Under the pieces are notes generated by a model. The model was not told where the DNA came from, did not search any database, and saw nothing but the letters and a program-made list of their open reading frames with translations. The translations under genes were made by a program, and so were the position numbers. From Clostridia bacterium (GTDB lineage: Bacteria; Bacillota; Clostridia; Oscillospirales; Acutalibacteraceae), in assembly GCA_017554405.1 (NCBI GenBank), contig JAFZIK010000020.1, positions 22,948 through 86,947 on the forward strand: a stretch of 64,000 nt of DNA, read 5' to 3'. This document shows, piece after piece, positions 28,105 through 35,232 of this stretch (positions are counted from its first letter, which is position 1; every line of letters starts with the position of its first letter).

Positions 28105-29064
28105 ATGAAAACTATCGGTGTGCTCACCTCCGGCGGCGACGCCCCGGGTATGAATGCCGCAATACGCGCGGTAGTCAGAACGGCGATTACGCTTGGAATG
28201 AACGTAAAGGGGATAAGAAGCGGTTACAGCGGTCTTATCCACGATGACGTGATAGATCTGGACGCGCGCAGCGTTTCGGATATTATAAGCCGCGGCGGCA
28301 CTATGCTTTATACCGCCAGAAGCAAAAGCTTTATGACCGAGGAAGGTATGATGACGGCGGTCGAGACCTGCAAAAAGCACGGTATCGAGGGCGTTGTTGT
28401 GATAGGGGGCGACGGGTCTTTCCGCGGCGCGCGCGATCTTTCGGTCCGCGGCATACCCTGCGTAGGCGTTCCCGGGACTATCGATAACGATATCGCTTCC
28501 ACCGAATATACGATAGGTTTTGATACCGCTATGAACACGGCGGTAGAGATGATAGATAAGATACGCGATACCGCCCAGTCCCACCACCGCTGCAGCGTTA
28601 TTGAGGTAATGGGCAGGCATGCGGGATATATCGCGCTTCAGGTGGGTATCGCCACCGGCGCCACCGCTATCCTTGTGCCCGAGCTTACAGTCGATCTTGA
28701 AAGCGTTGTAAAAAAGATCATCGCGGTAGAAAAGACCGGCAAAAAGCATTTTATCATAGTTGTTGCCGAGGGCGTTGGCGGCGTTGATAAGATCGCGGCG
28801 TATATTCAGGAAAAAACCGGTATCGATTCGCGCGCTACGGTGCTCGGTCACGTTCAGCGCGGCGGCAACCCCACGGTTCGCGATAGGGTCCGCGCCACCC
28901 AGATGGGAAGCGCGGCGGTCCACCTTTTGTATAACGGCGTTGGCAATCGCGTTGTTGCCTACAAAAAGGGCGAAATAGTTGATTTTGATATCTACGAGGC
29001 GCTCAATATGACCAAGAGCTTTGATGAGGGTATGCTTGAAGTAGCCCATGAAACAGCAATTTAG
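28105..29064 (+). CDS. pfkA: ATP-dependent 6-phosphofructokinase
   Basis: 319 residues. GVLTSGGDAPGMNAAIRAVVR at the start, GGDGSFRGA for ATP binding, and the catalytic GTIDNDIASTEYTIGFDTA. The glycine of GGDGS indicates ATP and not pyrophosphate as donor. ATG at 28105 follows GGAGATG; the longer frame from 28066 would start at the -10 box. The stop codon TAG is itself part of the first unit of a 7-bp repeat array. Confidence 0.95.
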   Translation: MKTIGVLTSGGDAPGMNAAIRAVVRTAITLGMNVKGIRSGYSGLIHDDVIDLDARSVSDIISRGGTMLYTARSKSFMTEEGMMTAVETCKKHGIEGVVVIGGDGSFRGARDLSVRGIPCVGVPGTIDNDIASTEYTIGFDTAMNTAVEMIDKIRDTAQSHHRCSVIEVMGRHAGYIALQVGIATGATAILVPELTVDLESVVKKIIAVEKTGKKHFIIVVAEGVGGVDKIAAYIQEKTGIDSRATVLGHVQRGGNPTVRDRVRATQMGSAAVHLLYNGVGNRVVAYKKGEIVDFDIYEALNMTKSFDEGMLEVAHETAI

Positions 29065-29095
29065 ATGTTAGATGCTAGATGCTAGACGCTAGATG
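29061..29095 (+). repeat. Five-unit heptamer array at the pfkA stop codon
   Basis: Five exact 7-bp steps: TTAGATG twice, CTAGATG, CTAGACG, CTAGATG. The first unit supplies the TAG stop of pfkA. The array runs straight into the terminator hairpin. Confidence 0.85.
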
Positions 29096-29125
29096 CGGCG
29101 GTGAGAAATCACCGCCGCACTTTTT
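29095..29125 (+). terminator. Terminator of pfkA
   Basis: GCGGCGGTGA, loop GAAA, TCACCGCCGC, then ACTTTTT. Strong hairpin immediately after the heptamer array; the convergent gene downstream ends a few bases beyond. Confidence 0.92.
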
Positions 29126-29130
29126 GGTTT

Positions 29131-30648
29131 TTAATAAAATTTATTGTAGTATTCGGATTTTTCGGCAAGTTTGCCGTTTAATTCTGCTTTGCCCATTTCC
29201 TCAAGCAGGGTATCTTCAAGCGAGAAAAGGTTGCACCCGAGCCCCAGCCGGTCACCGGCTATCTCGCAGCCCATCGCCGCAAGAATGGTCGGGAACATAT
29301 CAAAGGTCGATACCTCCCGGTATTTTATCCGCCCCACCTTTACAGAGGAGTTTATAAAGCAGTTATATACTCTGCGGTCATATCCCGGCGTTATGTTTTC
29401 GGTAACGAACTCGTTATCCATCGTCGGATGATCGCCGAGTATCACAATGGCAGTATCCTCATAAAAATCCTGTTTTTTAAGCCAGTTTACAAAGGCATAT
29501 ACCTGGCGGCTCGAGCAGGCGATAACGTTCTCGTAACGCTCGGGGAACTTGTTTTGGCAAAGTCTGCAATAATAGCCGCCAACGTGGTGAGTATCCGCCG
29601 TAAGCATTGAAAAGGCAAACGGCTTATCTCCTTTTGACATCTCGGTAAGCTTCAGTTTGGCGTATTCAAACAGTTTCTCATCCTCTATGCCCCACCAAAC
29701 CTCGTAATCCTTCGGCACGAAGCCCTCTTCCCGCGCGGTCAGCAAATCGAAAACATCGTCAACGCCGTGCTCTTCAAAATAAAGCTTGCGGTTTCCGAAG
29801 GTCGCGTCCGATCCGCACATAAACGCCTGGTAGTAGCCGTTTTCCTTTAGTATATCGTTAAGAGTGGTAACGCCGGGAAGCAGTTTACCGTCCGATCCGA
29901 ATTCGTTGCCGTTCGCAAGGAATCTGTCAGGCAGTTTTAAGGGCACTCCCGAGGTGGAAGCGATAAGCGCGGCGATGGTCCAGTCGGTGCCGTAGGGCGA
30001 AGCAAAGCCGCCAACCGTTTCGTTTTGCGAAAAGTTTATGTTTTCCTTCGCAAGGCGGCATAACTCGGGCATGGGGTCAACGTCGTTACCGCCGTGATAC
30101 TTTTCCGAAAGGAACGAGGTCTCCATGGATTCAAGATAAATAACTATGAGATTTCGCTTGTTTTCGGGAAAGGTTATCCCGGTTTGCTTCGGGTCGGTAT
30201 TTCTTTCCTCAAAAAACGTAGTCGGCTTTGAATAGATATATTTAAAATATGAAATAAGGTCGACCTCTTTTGCCGCAACAAATATAAGCACTCCGGTCAT
30301 TACCGCCGAGACCGTTGCCGCAAGCCACCGGGGCAACGGGAAAAGCCTTATCCCCTTTCCCTTTTCTTTACCCTTTAAAACAACTCTGCGCTTTGCCGGG
30401 CAAAAAAGCAGGAACATACAAATGCCCCAGGCGCCTACCGCCGGCAAAAGACCGCCGGTAACGTAGCTTAAAAGCATCCCCTTTTCGGTAGAGCCGGCGT
30501 TAAAGGTGAGGGTGGTTATCATCGCGATATAGCTCATCCTGCCGAATACCCGCAGATACCACCCCGCCGAAAATATGCAAAGAAGCCCTAAAAAGAGAAA
30601 CGGCGCGCAGAATACGGCGGTAAGGTTAATCCTTCTTTTCTTCTTCAT
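29131..30648 (-). CDS. Membrane phosphoglycerol transferase / LTA-synthase-like sulfatase-fold protein
   Basis: 505 residues. About four membrane helices (to residue 140) precede an extracellular alkaline-phosphatase-fold domain. Conserved: VIYLESMETSFLS (first metal ligand), the nucleophile threonine in SPYGTDWTIAAL, LTADTHHVGGYYC and ILGDHPTMDNEF. The GTDWTIAAL wording is closer to OpgB/MdoB phosphoglycerol transferases than to classical LtaS. Likely transfers glycerol phosphate to a cell-envelope glycan or lipid. It overlaps the upstream small membrane protein gene by 23 bp. Confidence 0.85.
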   Translation of the reverse strand: MKKKRRINLTAVFCAPFLFLGLLCIFSAGWYLRVFGRMSYIAMITTLTFNAGSTEKGMLLSYVTGGLLPAVGAWGICMFLLFCPAKRRVVLKGKEKGKGIRLFPLPRWLAATVSAVMTGVLIFVAAKEVDLISYFKYIYSKPTTFFEERNTDPKQTGITFPENKRNLIVIYLESMETSFLSEKYHGGNDVDPMPELCRLAKENINFSQNETVGGFASPYGTDWTIAALIASTSGVPLKLPDRFLANGNEFGSDGKLLPGVTTLNDILKENGYYQAFMCGSDATFGNRKLYFEEHGVDDVFDLLTAREEGFVPKDYEVWWGIEDEKLFEYAKLKLTEMSKGDKPFAFSMLTADTHHVGGYYCRLCQNKFPERYENVIACSSRQVYAFVNWLKKQDFYEDTAIVILGDHPTMDNEFVTENITPGYDRRVYNCFINSSVKVGRIKYREVSTFDMFPTILAAMGCEIAGDRLGLGCNLFSLEDTLLEEMGKAELNGKLAEKSEYYNKFY

Positions 30649-30961
30649 TTACCTCTTCCTCAACCGAAACCGTGGCCTTTTTTGAAAAAACAGCCTCTAT
30701 AAGCGCGGTGACTACGGCGAAGAACAGCGCCATTACTATATAGGTTATCGCAACGTTAGGCACCATATCGCCCGCGTATAACGGGTTTGCCGCCGTGCCG
30801 AAAACGAATTTCTTAACAAGCATACATAAAAGGTTTATTATAAGCGCGTTTGTGCAGAATCTTAAAATGCTCTGTTTGGCGGTATATTCCTTTTTGGTTA
30901 CTGCCTCGTATATAAAAACCGAAGTCGCCGCCGGAAAGAACAAGCAAATAAAAGCCAGCAT
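30626..30961 (-). CDS. Small multi-pass membrane protein, unknown
   Basis: 111 residues from the ATG at 30961, which has GGAGG 8 bases ahead. Three hydrophobic stretches (about 1-20, 35-55, 75-100) and an acidic EEEVNEEEKKD tail. It overlaps the transferase gene by 23 bp, so the pair is translationally coupled and the small protein probably assists the envelope enzyme. No family recognised with certainty. Confidence 0.7.
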   Translation of the reverse strand: MLAFICLFFPAATSVFIYEAVTKKEYTAKQSILRFCTNALIINLLCMLVKKFVFGTAANPLYAGDMVPNVAITYIVMALFFAVVTALIEAVFSKKATVSVEEEVNEEEKKD

Positions 30962-31030
30962 AATAAAACCTCCGAAAATGAGTTTTAAAAAGTATACCAC
31001 ATTTTTTGATAAAATGCTACATTTTTATAA

Positions 31031-31060
31031 AAAACCGCCCGGGTAACGACCCGGGCGGAA
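31031..31060 (-). terminator. Terminator of the GPH transporter gene
   Basis: CCGCCCGGGT pairs with ACCCGGGCGG and the minus strand continues with TTTTTT. Isolates the transporter from the membrane-protein pair downstream. Confidence 0.9.
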
Positions 31061-31073
31061 GTATCAAGACCTT

Positions 31074-32453
31074 TTATTCATCCTTTTTTAAATCCTCAAT
31101 TTTACCCATTACCTGCTTCTCGTTATAGAATAAGAACAGGATCGCGCCTAAAAGGCAGAACGCCGTTGCAACGTATGCGGCTATGCGGTAAGGCGCATTG
31201 TTGCTCGCGGTCGCATAACCGGTTATCGAAGTGTAAATAAGCACCGCGAGCGCCTGACCCATTTTCATGGCAAAGGTGCGCGCCGCAAAGAACATACCGC
31301 TTCGATCCTCACCGGTCTCGCGGGTGTTAAGCTCCGAAACGTCGGCAACGCAGGCTTGCGGCAGTATGCCGAGTATCGCCATAGGAACGCCCGCCGATAC
31401 GGCAACTATAACGCCCCAGTAGAATCCCTGACCCGAAAGCGCGGTAATAAGGAACACCGCCGAGTAAACGAAGAAGCCTATAACTATAAGCGGCTTTTTG
31501 CCGAATTTCGGCGCCAGTATATTAACGACCGGATACAGCATAAGAGAAAACGCCGTCATTATAACCGTAAGAAGAAAAGTGCTTGTTGAAGGGATCCCCA
31601 TTATTTTTGTTTCAAAATCGGCAAGTCCGGTCTGGAAAAGGGTCACCGCGAAGAAGTAAATCACGTCGGCGTAAACAAAACGGCGGAACTGACCGTTTTT
31701 AAAGGTTTTGGTAAGGGAAGAAAACGCCGGGGTTTTTACCGGCTTGCTGTCGATATAGCTTCTCTCTTTTATAAACAGCGCCGGAACGAGCATGGCTATC
31801 GCCGCGATAGCGCACATAATGCCCACCGCGTATTTTATGGCGTTTTCATCCGAGCCGGCTATTCCTTTAAGCATACTCGCAAGATTGGGAAGAAAGGTTG
31901 CGATTGAAAGACCTACTATGTATGTAAAAGATATATATGTGGAAACGTTTATGCGGTGCTCCTGCGTATCGCCGAGTTCTGCGATAAGAGCGTTATAGGG
32001 CGTGCAGTAGATGGTCATAAACAGATAGAAGACCAACATAAGCACAAACATAAGCACCGTGTTTACGGTAACGCCGAAAAGGGTTGGAACAACAAATACC
32101 GCAACTGTGCACGCCGCAAAGGGTATGGCGATAGCGCGCATAAAGGGTATTCTTCTGCCGCCCTTGAAATTCGCCCTGTCCGACCAGGAGGCAACAAGCG
32201 GATCGGTGACGGCGTCAAACACCCTGCCCACCGCCTGGATAAGACCGAAAATGGTAATAATGCTTAAAAACTTGTAATCGGTAATGAAGGCTTTGAAAAT
32301 ACCGTTTGTCCATGTGTCGTTATCGGCAACGCCGGCAAACATATGGACTACCCACGTTGCGATTATGCCCGAAAGTAAACTCCAACCGAACTGACCCACG
32401 GCAAATATCCATAACAGCCCGTTGGTTATCGGTTTTTTGGTGCTGGTGCTCAT
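31074..32453 (-). CDS. GPH-family sugar:cation symporter (MelB-like MFS)
   Basis: 459 residues, 12 predicted membrane helices. The GPH signature is visible as VGRVFDAVTDPLVASWSDR near residue 65 and GGRRIPFMRAIAIPFA next to it; LFYNEKQV follows the last helix. Family members take up glycosides, pentosides or hexuronides with sodium or protons. Sodium coupling would fit the sodium-pumping decarboxylase in this genome, by inference. ATG at 32453 is 7 bases after AAAGGAGT; the GTG at 32462 would sit on the ribosome site. Confidence 0.88.
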   Translation of the reverse strand: MSTSTKKPITNGLLWIFAVGQFGWSLLSGIIATWVVHMFAGVADNDTWTNGIFKAFITDYKFLSIITIFGLIQAVGRVFDAVTDPLVASWSDRANFKGGRRIPFMRAIAIPFAACTVAVFVVPTLFGVTVNTVLMFVLMLVFYLFMTIYCTPYNALIAELGDTQEHRINVSTYISFTYIVGLSIATFLPNLASMLKGIAGSDENAIKYAVGIMCAIAAIAMLVPALFIKERSYIDSKPVKTPAFSSLTKTFKNGQFRRFVYADVIYFFAVTLFQTGLADFETKIMGIPSTSTFLLTVIMTAFSLMLYPVVNILAPKFGKKPLIVIGFFVYSAVFLITALSGQGFYWGVIVAVSAGVPMAILGILPQACVADVSELNTRETGEDRSGMFFAARTFAMKMGQALAVLIYTSITGYATASNNAPYRIAAYVATAFCLLGAILFLFYNEKQVMGKIEDLKKDE

Positions 32454-32503
32454 AAAATCCACTCCTTTAATAATATGCTGATATATTCAAAGACTAAACG
32501 TCT

Positions 32504-33436
32504 TTATTTAAGAAAGATCGGATTAGTCCAGGCGAGGCGCCCCTCGCTGTCACCCACGCTTACCCGCACGTAATCGTAGGGTGCGAAATTCTTGGTCAGA
32601 TCAAATTCGGCGCGGGTGAGTTTGCCCTCGCTGTCACGGATAACGGTAGTCGGGTGCCTTTCGGAATGAAGGCGGATCTTTGCCGCGGGGGAACATTCCA
32701 CCACCGCCTTATCGCCGTCTACGTAAAAATCGTATATCTCCGGTCCGCAGGAAGAATAAAATTTTCCCTCTTTCAGCGCGGCTATAATATCGTTTACGTT
32801 GTTTTCGGCGTTCACCATAACGTAGCCGTTGCAGTATTCGCGCTTAGCGTGCGCATCGTCCACCGCAACGCCGTATATCCTTTTGCCCATACCGAGAAGC
32901 TGATCCCAGTAAGGCGCGTCATAATCCATATCATTGTTAAAATCACAGCCGGTATTGTATATTTCCACGGCAAAATTGCCCTCAAGCTTGCCGAAATGCG
33001 CCACCGCCGTTGCGCTCCACTCGGGGTGGCAGTAGATGGTTATATTACCCTTTTTATGTATGGTATCGAGGGTCGCCTGGTATTCCTCCTGCGTATCGGC
33101 TCTCACCGAAGGATAGTATTCATCCTGACCGTAAAGGTTGCCGCTTTCCTTTTCGGGACCTAAACAAACGCTGTGAAAGGTGCGTATGCCGCTGATACCT
33201 TCGACCTGGTGGTTGTTATACTCCATGCCCGGGATGATTGTTATATCCACCTCCGGCGCAAAGTTTTTATAGTTATAAAGCCGGTGATCGGTAAGGGCTA
33301 AAAAATCATACCCTTTTTGCTTGTGAAGCCGAATGGTCTCTTCCGGGGAAAGCTCCCCGTCCGACCTCGTGGTATGGCAATGAAGCCCGCCCTTCAACAT
33401 CCTTTTCTTATCTATAAAAGCCTGCTGCCGGATCAT
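32504..33436 (-). CDS. PHP-domain phosphoesterase
   Basis: 310 residues. Metal-binding motifs: GLHCHTTRSDGELSPEE (HxH plus D), LTDHRLYNY, IIPGMEYNNHQ, YCHPEWS and GVAVDDAHAKR. These are the PHP fold ligands of a trinuclear phosphoesterase. The C-terminal 60 residues form a beta-rich extension. It precedes the GPH transporter and may be co-transcribed. Substrate unknown. Confidence 0.85.
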   Translation of the reverse strand: MIRQQAFIDKKRMLKGGLHCHTTRSDGELSPEETIRLHKQKGYDFLALTDHRLYNYKNFAPEVDITIIPGMEYNNHQVEGISGIRTFHSVCLGPEKESGNLYGQDEYYPSVRADTQEEYQATLDTIHKKGNITIYCHPEWSATAVAHFGKLEGNFAVEIYNTGCDFNNDMDYDAPYWDQLLGMGKRIYGVAVDDAHAKREYCNGYVMVNAENNVNDIIAALKEGKFYSSCGPEIYDFYVDGDKAVVECSPAAKIRLHSERHPTTVIRDSEGKLTRAEFDLTKNFAPYDYVRVSVGDSEGRLAWTNPIFLK

Positions 33437-33513
33437 ACTATCATCTCCGTAATATTCTTATTTTATTTTACCATAAACGAGGGCTTTTTTCAATATAAAT
33501 AAGCAGATAAATA

Positions 33514-33554
33514 TTCCTCTTTGCCTTCCTTTACACAAGGGCGGCAAAGAGGAA
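33514..33554 (-). terminator. Hairpin after the immA-like gene
   Basis: TTCCTCTTTGCC pairs with GGCAAAGAGGAA across a 17-base loop. On the minus strand it follows the metallopeptidase stop. The tail is only moderately T-rich, so termination strength is uncertain; it may serve both strands. Confidence 0.6.
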
Positions 33555-33557
33555 GTT

Positions 33558-33959
33558 TTATTTATTGTTTTCCCCGTAATAGTCCGCGGTTTTCCGGGCG
33601 AATTCGGGCGTTACGCCAAAGTAATCCGCCAAAAGGTAGATATCATCGTATCCGTGGCGCAAAGCCCAGAAATACCGGGTGCGCGGGATAAGGCGTTTTA
33701 TCGCCCATACGTTCGCCCGGCGCTCGTGCTTGCCGCGAACGTCGCAGGGCGAATACATATTATAAAAGCTCATGGTCTCGCAATGCCCGAGCTCGTGCGC
33801 TAAACACACCTTTTCATCGGCGCCGGATATGCCGCCGTCCAACCCTACAAACAATCCCGAGTCCAAACAGAGCGAAACCGATTTGTTGCGGCTTAACCTG
33901 AACCGCTCAACGGTTATGCCCCGCCGCTCGGCGATACGGTAAAGTTCGGTTGTTTTCAT
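33558..33959 (-). CDS. ImmA/IrrE-family zinc metallopeptidase
   Basis: 133 residues from the ATG at 33959 (AAAGGAAG upstream). Zinc motif HELGH at 55-59 and the third ligand likely in KHERRANVWA (about residue 79). C-terminal half is a helical region. ImmA of ICEBs1 and IrrE/PprI of Deinococcus cleave their partner XRE repressors (ImmR, DdrO) after damage or starvation signals. Here the partner repressor gene is immediately upstream and overlaps by four bases, the normal pairing. Without a GAF domain it resembles ImmA more than IrrE. Confidence 0.9.
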   Translation of the reverse strand: MKTTELYRIAERRGITVERFRLSRNKSVSLCLDSGLFVGLDGGISGADEKVCLAHELGHCETMSFYNMYSPCDVRGKHERRANVWAIKRLIPRTRYFWALRHGYDDIYLLADYFGVTPEFARKTADYYGENNK

Positions 33960-34279
33960 TTTCTTCCTTTCTCCGCGATATATTTTGCGTAGTTCTTGAC
34001 CTCGTTCCACATCTCATCGGTCACTTCGCCCTCGCCGCCGAAAAGCGCCACCTTAAGCGCCTCTTCGCTTGCGGTATTAGTGCCGCCGTAAAGATAATCG
34101 ACCGTAACGCCGAAGTAGGCGGCGATCGCCGCCAGCACCTTTGCCGAAAGCGTTTTGATCCTGCCGTATTTATAATCGGTAAGAATGGCGCGGCTTATTC
34201 CGCACTCCTTGCACATCGCGGTAACGTTTACTCCCTTTTTTCTGCACAAACCCTCGATACGCTCATATATTTCGGACAT
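33956..34279 (-). CDS. XRE-family transcriptional repressor paired with the metallopeptidase
   Basis: 107 residues. N-terminal helix-turn-helix of Cro/cI type (about 5-65, with CKECGISRAILTDYKYGRI and VLAAIAAYFGVTVDYLYGG) and a short C-terminal segment ALFGGEGEVTDEMWNEVKNY. It should bind the four TTACnnnnnnnnGTAA operators upstream, repress its own promoter and the divergent one, and be removed by the co-encoded peptidase. Cleavage is inference from known ImmR/ImmA and DdrO/IrrE pairs. Confidence 0.9.
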   Translation of the reverse strand: MSEIYERIEGLCRKKGVNVTAMCKECGISRAILTDYKYGRIKTLSAKVLAAIAAYFGVTVDYLYGGTNTASEEALKVALFGGEGEVTDEMWNEVKNYAKYIAEKGRK

Positions 34280-34304
34280 GCTTACTCATCCTCCAAAATA
34301 ATTT

Positions 34305-34320
34305 TTACTAATTTTCGTAA
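34305..34320. promoter_or_regulatory. Operator O1 for the XRE repressor (candidate)
   Basis: TTACTAATTTTCGTAA, one of four 16-bp imperfect palindromes of form TTAC-N8-GTAA in this gap. It lies within the repressor gene's leader, 30 bp from O2. Confidence 0.65.
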
Positions 34321-34327
34321 AAAACAC

Positions 34328-34356
34328 TTGACTTTTACGAATTTCAGTAATATAAT
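34328..34356 (+). promoter_or_regulatory. Promoter of the zinc-ribbon / sigma-like / dinB genes with operator O2 in its spacer
   Basis: TTGACT (34328-34333), 17-bp spacer, TATAAT (34351-34356). The 16-bp operator TTACGAATTTCAGTAA (34335-34350) fills the spacer, so a bound repressor would exclude RNA polymerase. Confidence 0.8.
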
Positions 34357-34366
34357 GTTTTTGCAG

Positions 34367-34382
34367 TTACGAAATTCCGTAA
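34367..34382. promoter_or_regulatory. Operator O3 (candidate)
   Basis: TTACGAAATTCCGTAA, the nearest to a perfect palindrome of the four sites. It lies 32 bp from O2 and 41 bp from O4, downstream of both divergent start points. Confidence 0.7.
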
Positions 34383-34401
34383 AATTTCCCCTACGTTTGC
34401 A

Positions 34402-34430
34402 ATTATATTACATAATTTCGTAATTGTCAA
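34402..34430 (-). promoter_or_regulatory. Promoter of the repressor-peptidase operon with operator O4 in its spacer
   Basis: On the minus strand TTGACA (34430-34425), 17-bp spacer, TATAAT (34407-34402). Operator TTACATAATTTCGTAA (34408-34423) fills the spacer. Transcription would start near 34395 and give a leader of about 115 nt that includes O3, O2 and O1. Confidence 0.8.
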
Positions 34431-34455
34431 GAAAAAATAATAAGGAGGAATTTTA

Positions 34456-34848
34456 ATGCACCATTGTCCGGACTGTAACGTTTTTGTTGAGGACCCCATA
34501 GTTAAAAACTTTAAAATATCGGGCAAAAATCAGAAGAAGCTTTTATGCCCGGTATGCCTTGGCGAGCTTAACGACGCCCCCGCCGAATACTGCCGCTACT
34601 GCGGCAACCGCCTTTCTCCCGGCACGGCGGACGGCTACTGCGGCGATACCTGCCGCCGCCTCGGTCGCCGCCTTTGGACGCGCGAGCTTATCCGCCGCCG
34701 CAGGATAAAGGACGATCCGCTGGCGCGCATACTCCGTATGCTTACTTCCTACAACAAAGAACACAACACCAATTTAAGCTACGGTCAGTTCGTTTCCTTC
34801 GTTCTGCCCAAGCTCGATAAAAGGAAAAAGCGCGCCTATGGATATTGA
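34456..34848 (+). CDS. Multi-zinc-ribbon basic protein, unknown
   Basis: 130 residues. Four close cysteine pairs: CPDC (4-7), CPVC (about 31), CRYC (about 47) and CGDTC (about 59), enough for two zinc ribbons. The middle is very arginine-rich (RRLGRRLWTRELIRRRR), suggesting nucleic-acid contact. The C-terminus is LSYGQFVSFVLPKL, a pattern I do not recognise. Start ATG follows AAGGAGG. First gene downstream of the operator-controlled promoter and overlapping the next gene by 11 bp. Confidence 0.75.
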   Translation: MHHCPDCNVFVEDPIVKNFKISGKNQKKLLCPVCLGELNDAPAEYCRYCGNRLSPGTADGYCGDTCRRLGRRLWTRELIRRRRIKDDPLARILRMLTSYNKEHNTNLSYGQFVSFVLPKLDKRKKRAYGY

Positions 34849-35194
34849 TTTTGTAAGAGAATACCTTAAAAAATACCGCTTTTTGATAACCAGGATATCC
34901 CGCCTTAAATCAATGGTGAAGCTCTGCCCGGAAAAGAAACGCGAATACTTATCCGAAGCAAAACGGTGCGCGGGCGAGCGCGACGAGATAGAGGCGGTCA
35001 TAAACTCGGCGGACGGCGGACTCTTAAGCGAAATACTCGCCCTTAAATATATGTGCGGCAGGACCATAGACGATATCTCCGCCGAAATATGCTACAGCCG
35101 GCGCCAGACCGAACGCCTGCATATAAAAGCGCTTTGCGCCCTTTTAAAAAATAAAAAAATTGCCTCTTTACAAACGGGGCAAAAAATTTTATAA
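34838..35194 (+). CDS. Sigma-region-4-like helix-turn-helix protein (phage ArpU/DUF1492-like)
   Basis: 118 residues. A coiled N-terminal half with many lysines is followed by a helix-turn-helix: LALKYMCGRTIDDISAEICY and SRRQTERLHIKALCALL, the layout of sigma-70 region 4 and of phage late-gene regulators. It may act with RNA polymerase or be a phage remnant. It overlaps the zinc-ribbon gene by 11 bp and its last codons contain the dinB promoter. Confidence 0.7.
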   Translation: MDIDFVREYLKKYRFLITRISRLKSMVKLCPEKKREYLSEAKRCAGERDEIEAVINSADGGLLSEILALKYMCGRTIDDISAEICYSRRQTERLHIKALCALLKNKKIASLQTGQKIL

Positions 35195-35195
35195 T
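35167..35195 (+). promoter_or_regulatory. Own promoter of dinB
   Basis: TTTACA (35167-35172), 17-bp spacer, TATAAT (35190-35195), within the end of the preceding gene. The start point would fall at about 35202, next to a LexA box. Confidence 0.75.
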
Positions 35196-35202
35196 ATATA
35201 CA

Positions 35203-35214
35203 GAACATTTGTTC
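35203..35214. promoter_or_regulatory. LexA (SOS) box at dinB
   Basis: GAACATTTGTTC, a match to the Gram-positive LexA/DinR site GAAC-N4-GTTC. It lies at the start point of the dinB promoter, where bound LexA would block transcription. Confidence 0.82.
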
Positions 35215-35232
35215 TTTGCGGGGGTGCGCTTT

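Noticed and set aside
28081-29049. 322-codon open frame on the minus strand
   Set aside because: Antisense to pfkA, which has all catalytic motifs. No ribosome site and no recognisable domain.
33558-34279. Classical toxin-antitoxin pair
   Set aside because: ImmA-type HELGH peptidases with XRE partners are better explained as protease-repressor switches. COG2856-type toxin pairs exist, so this remains a weak alternative.
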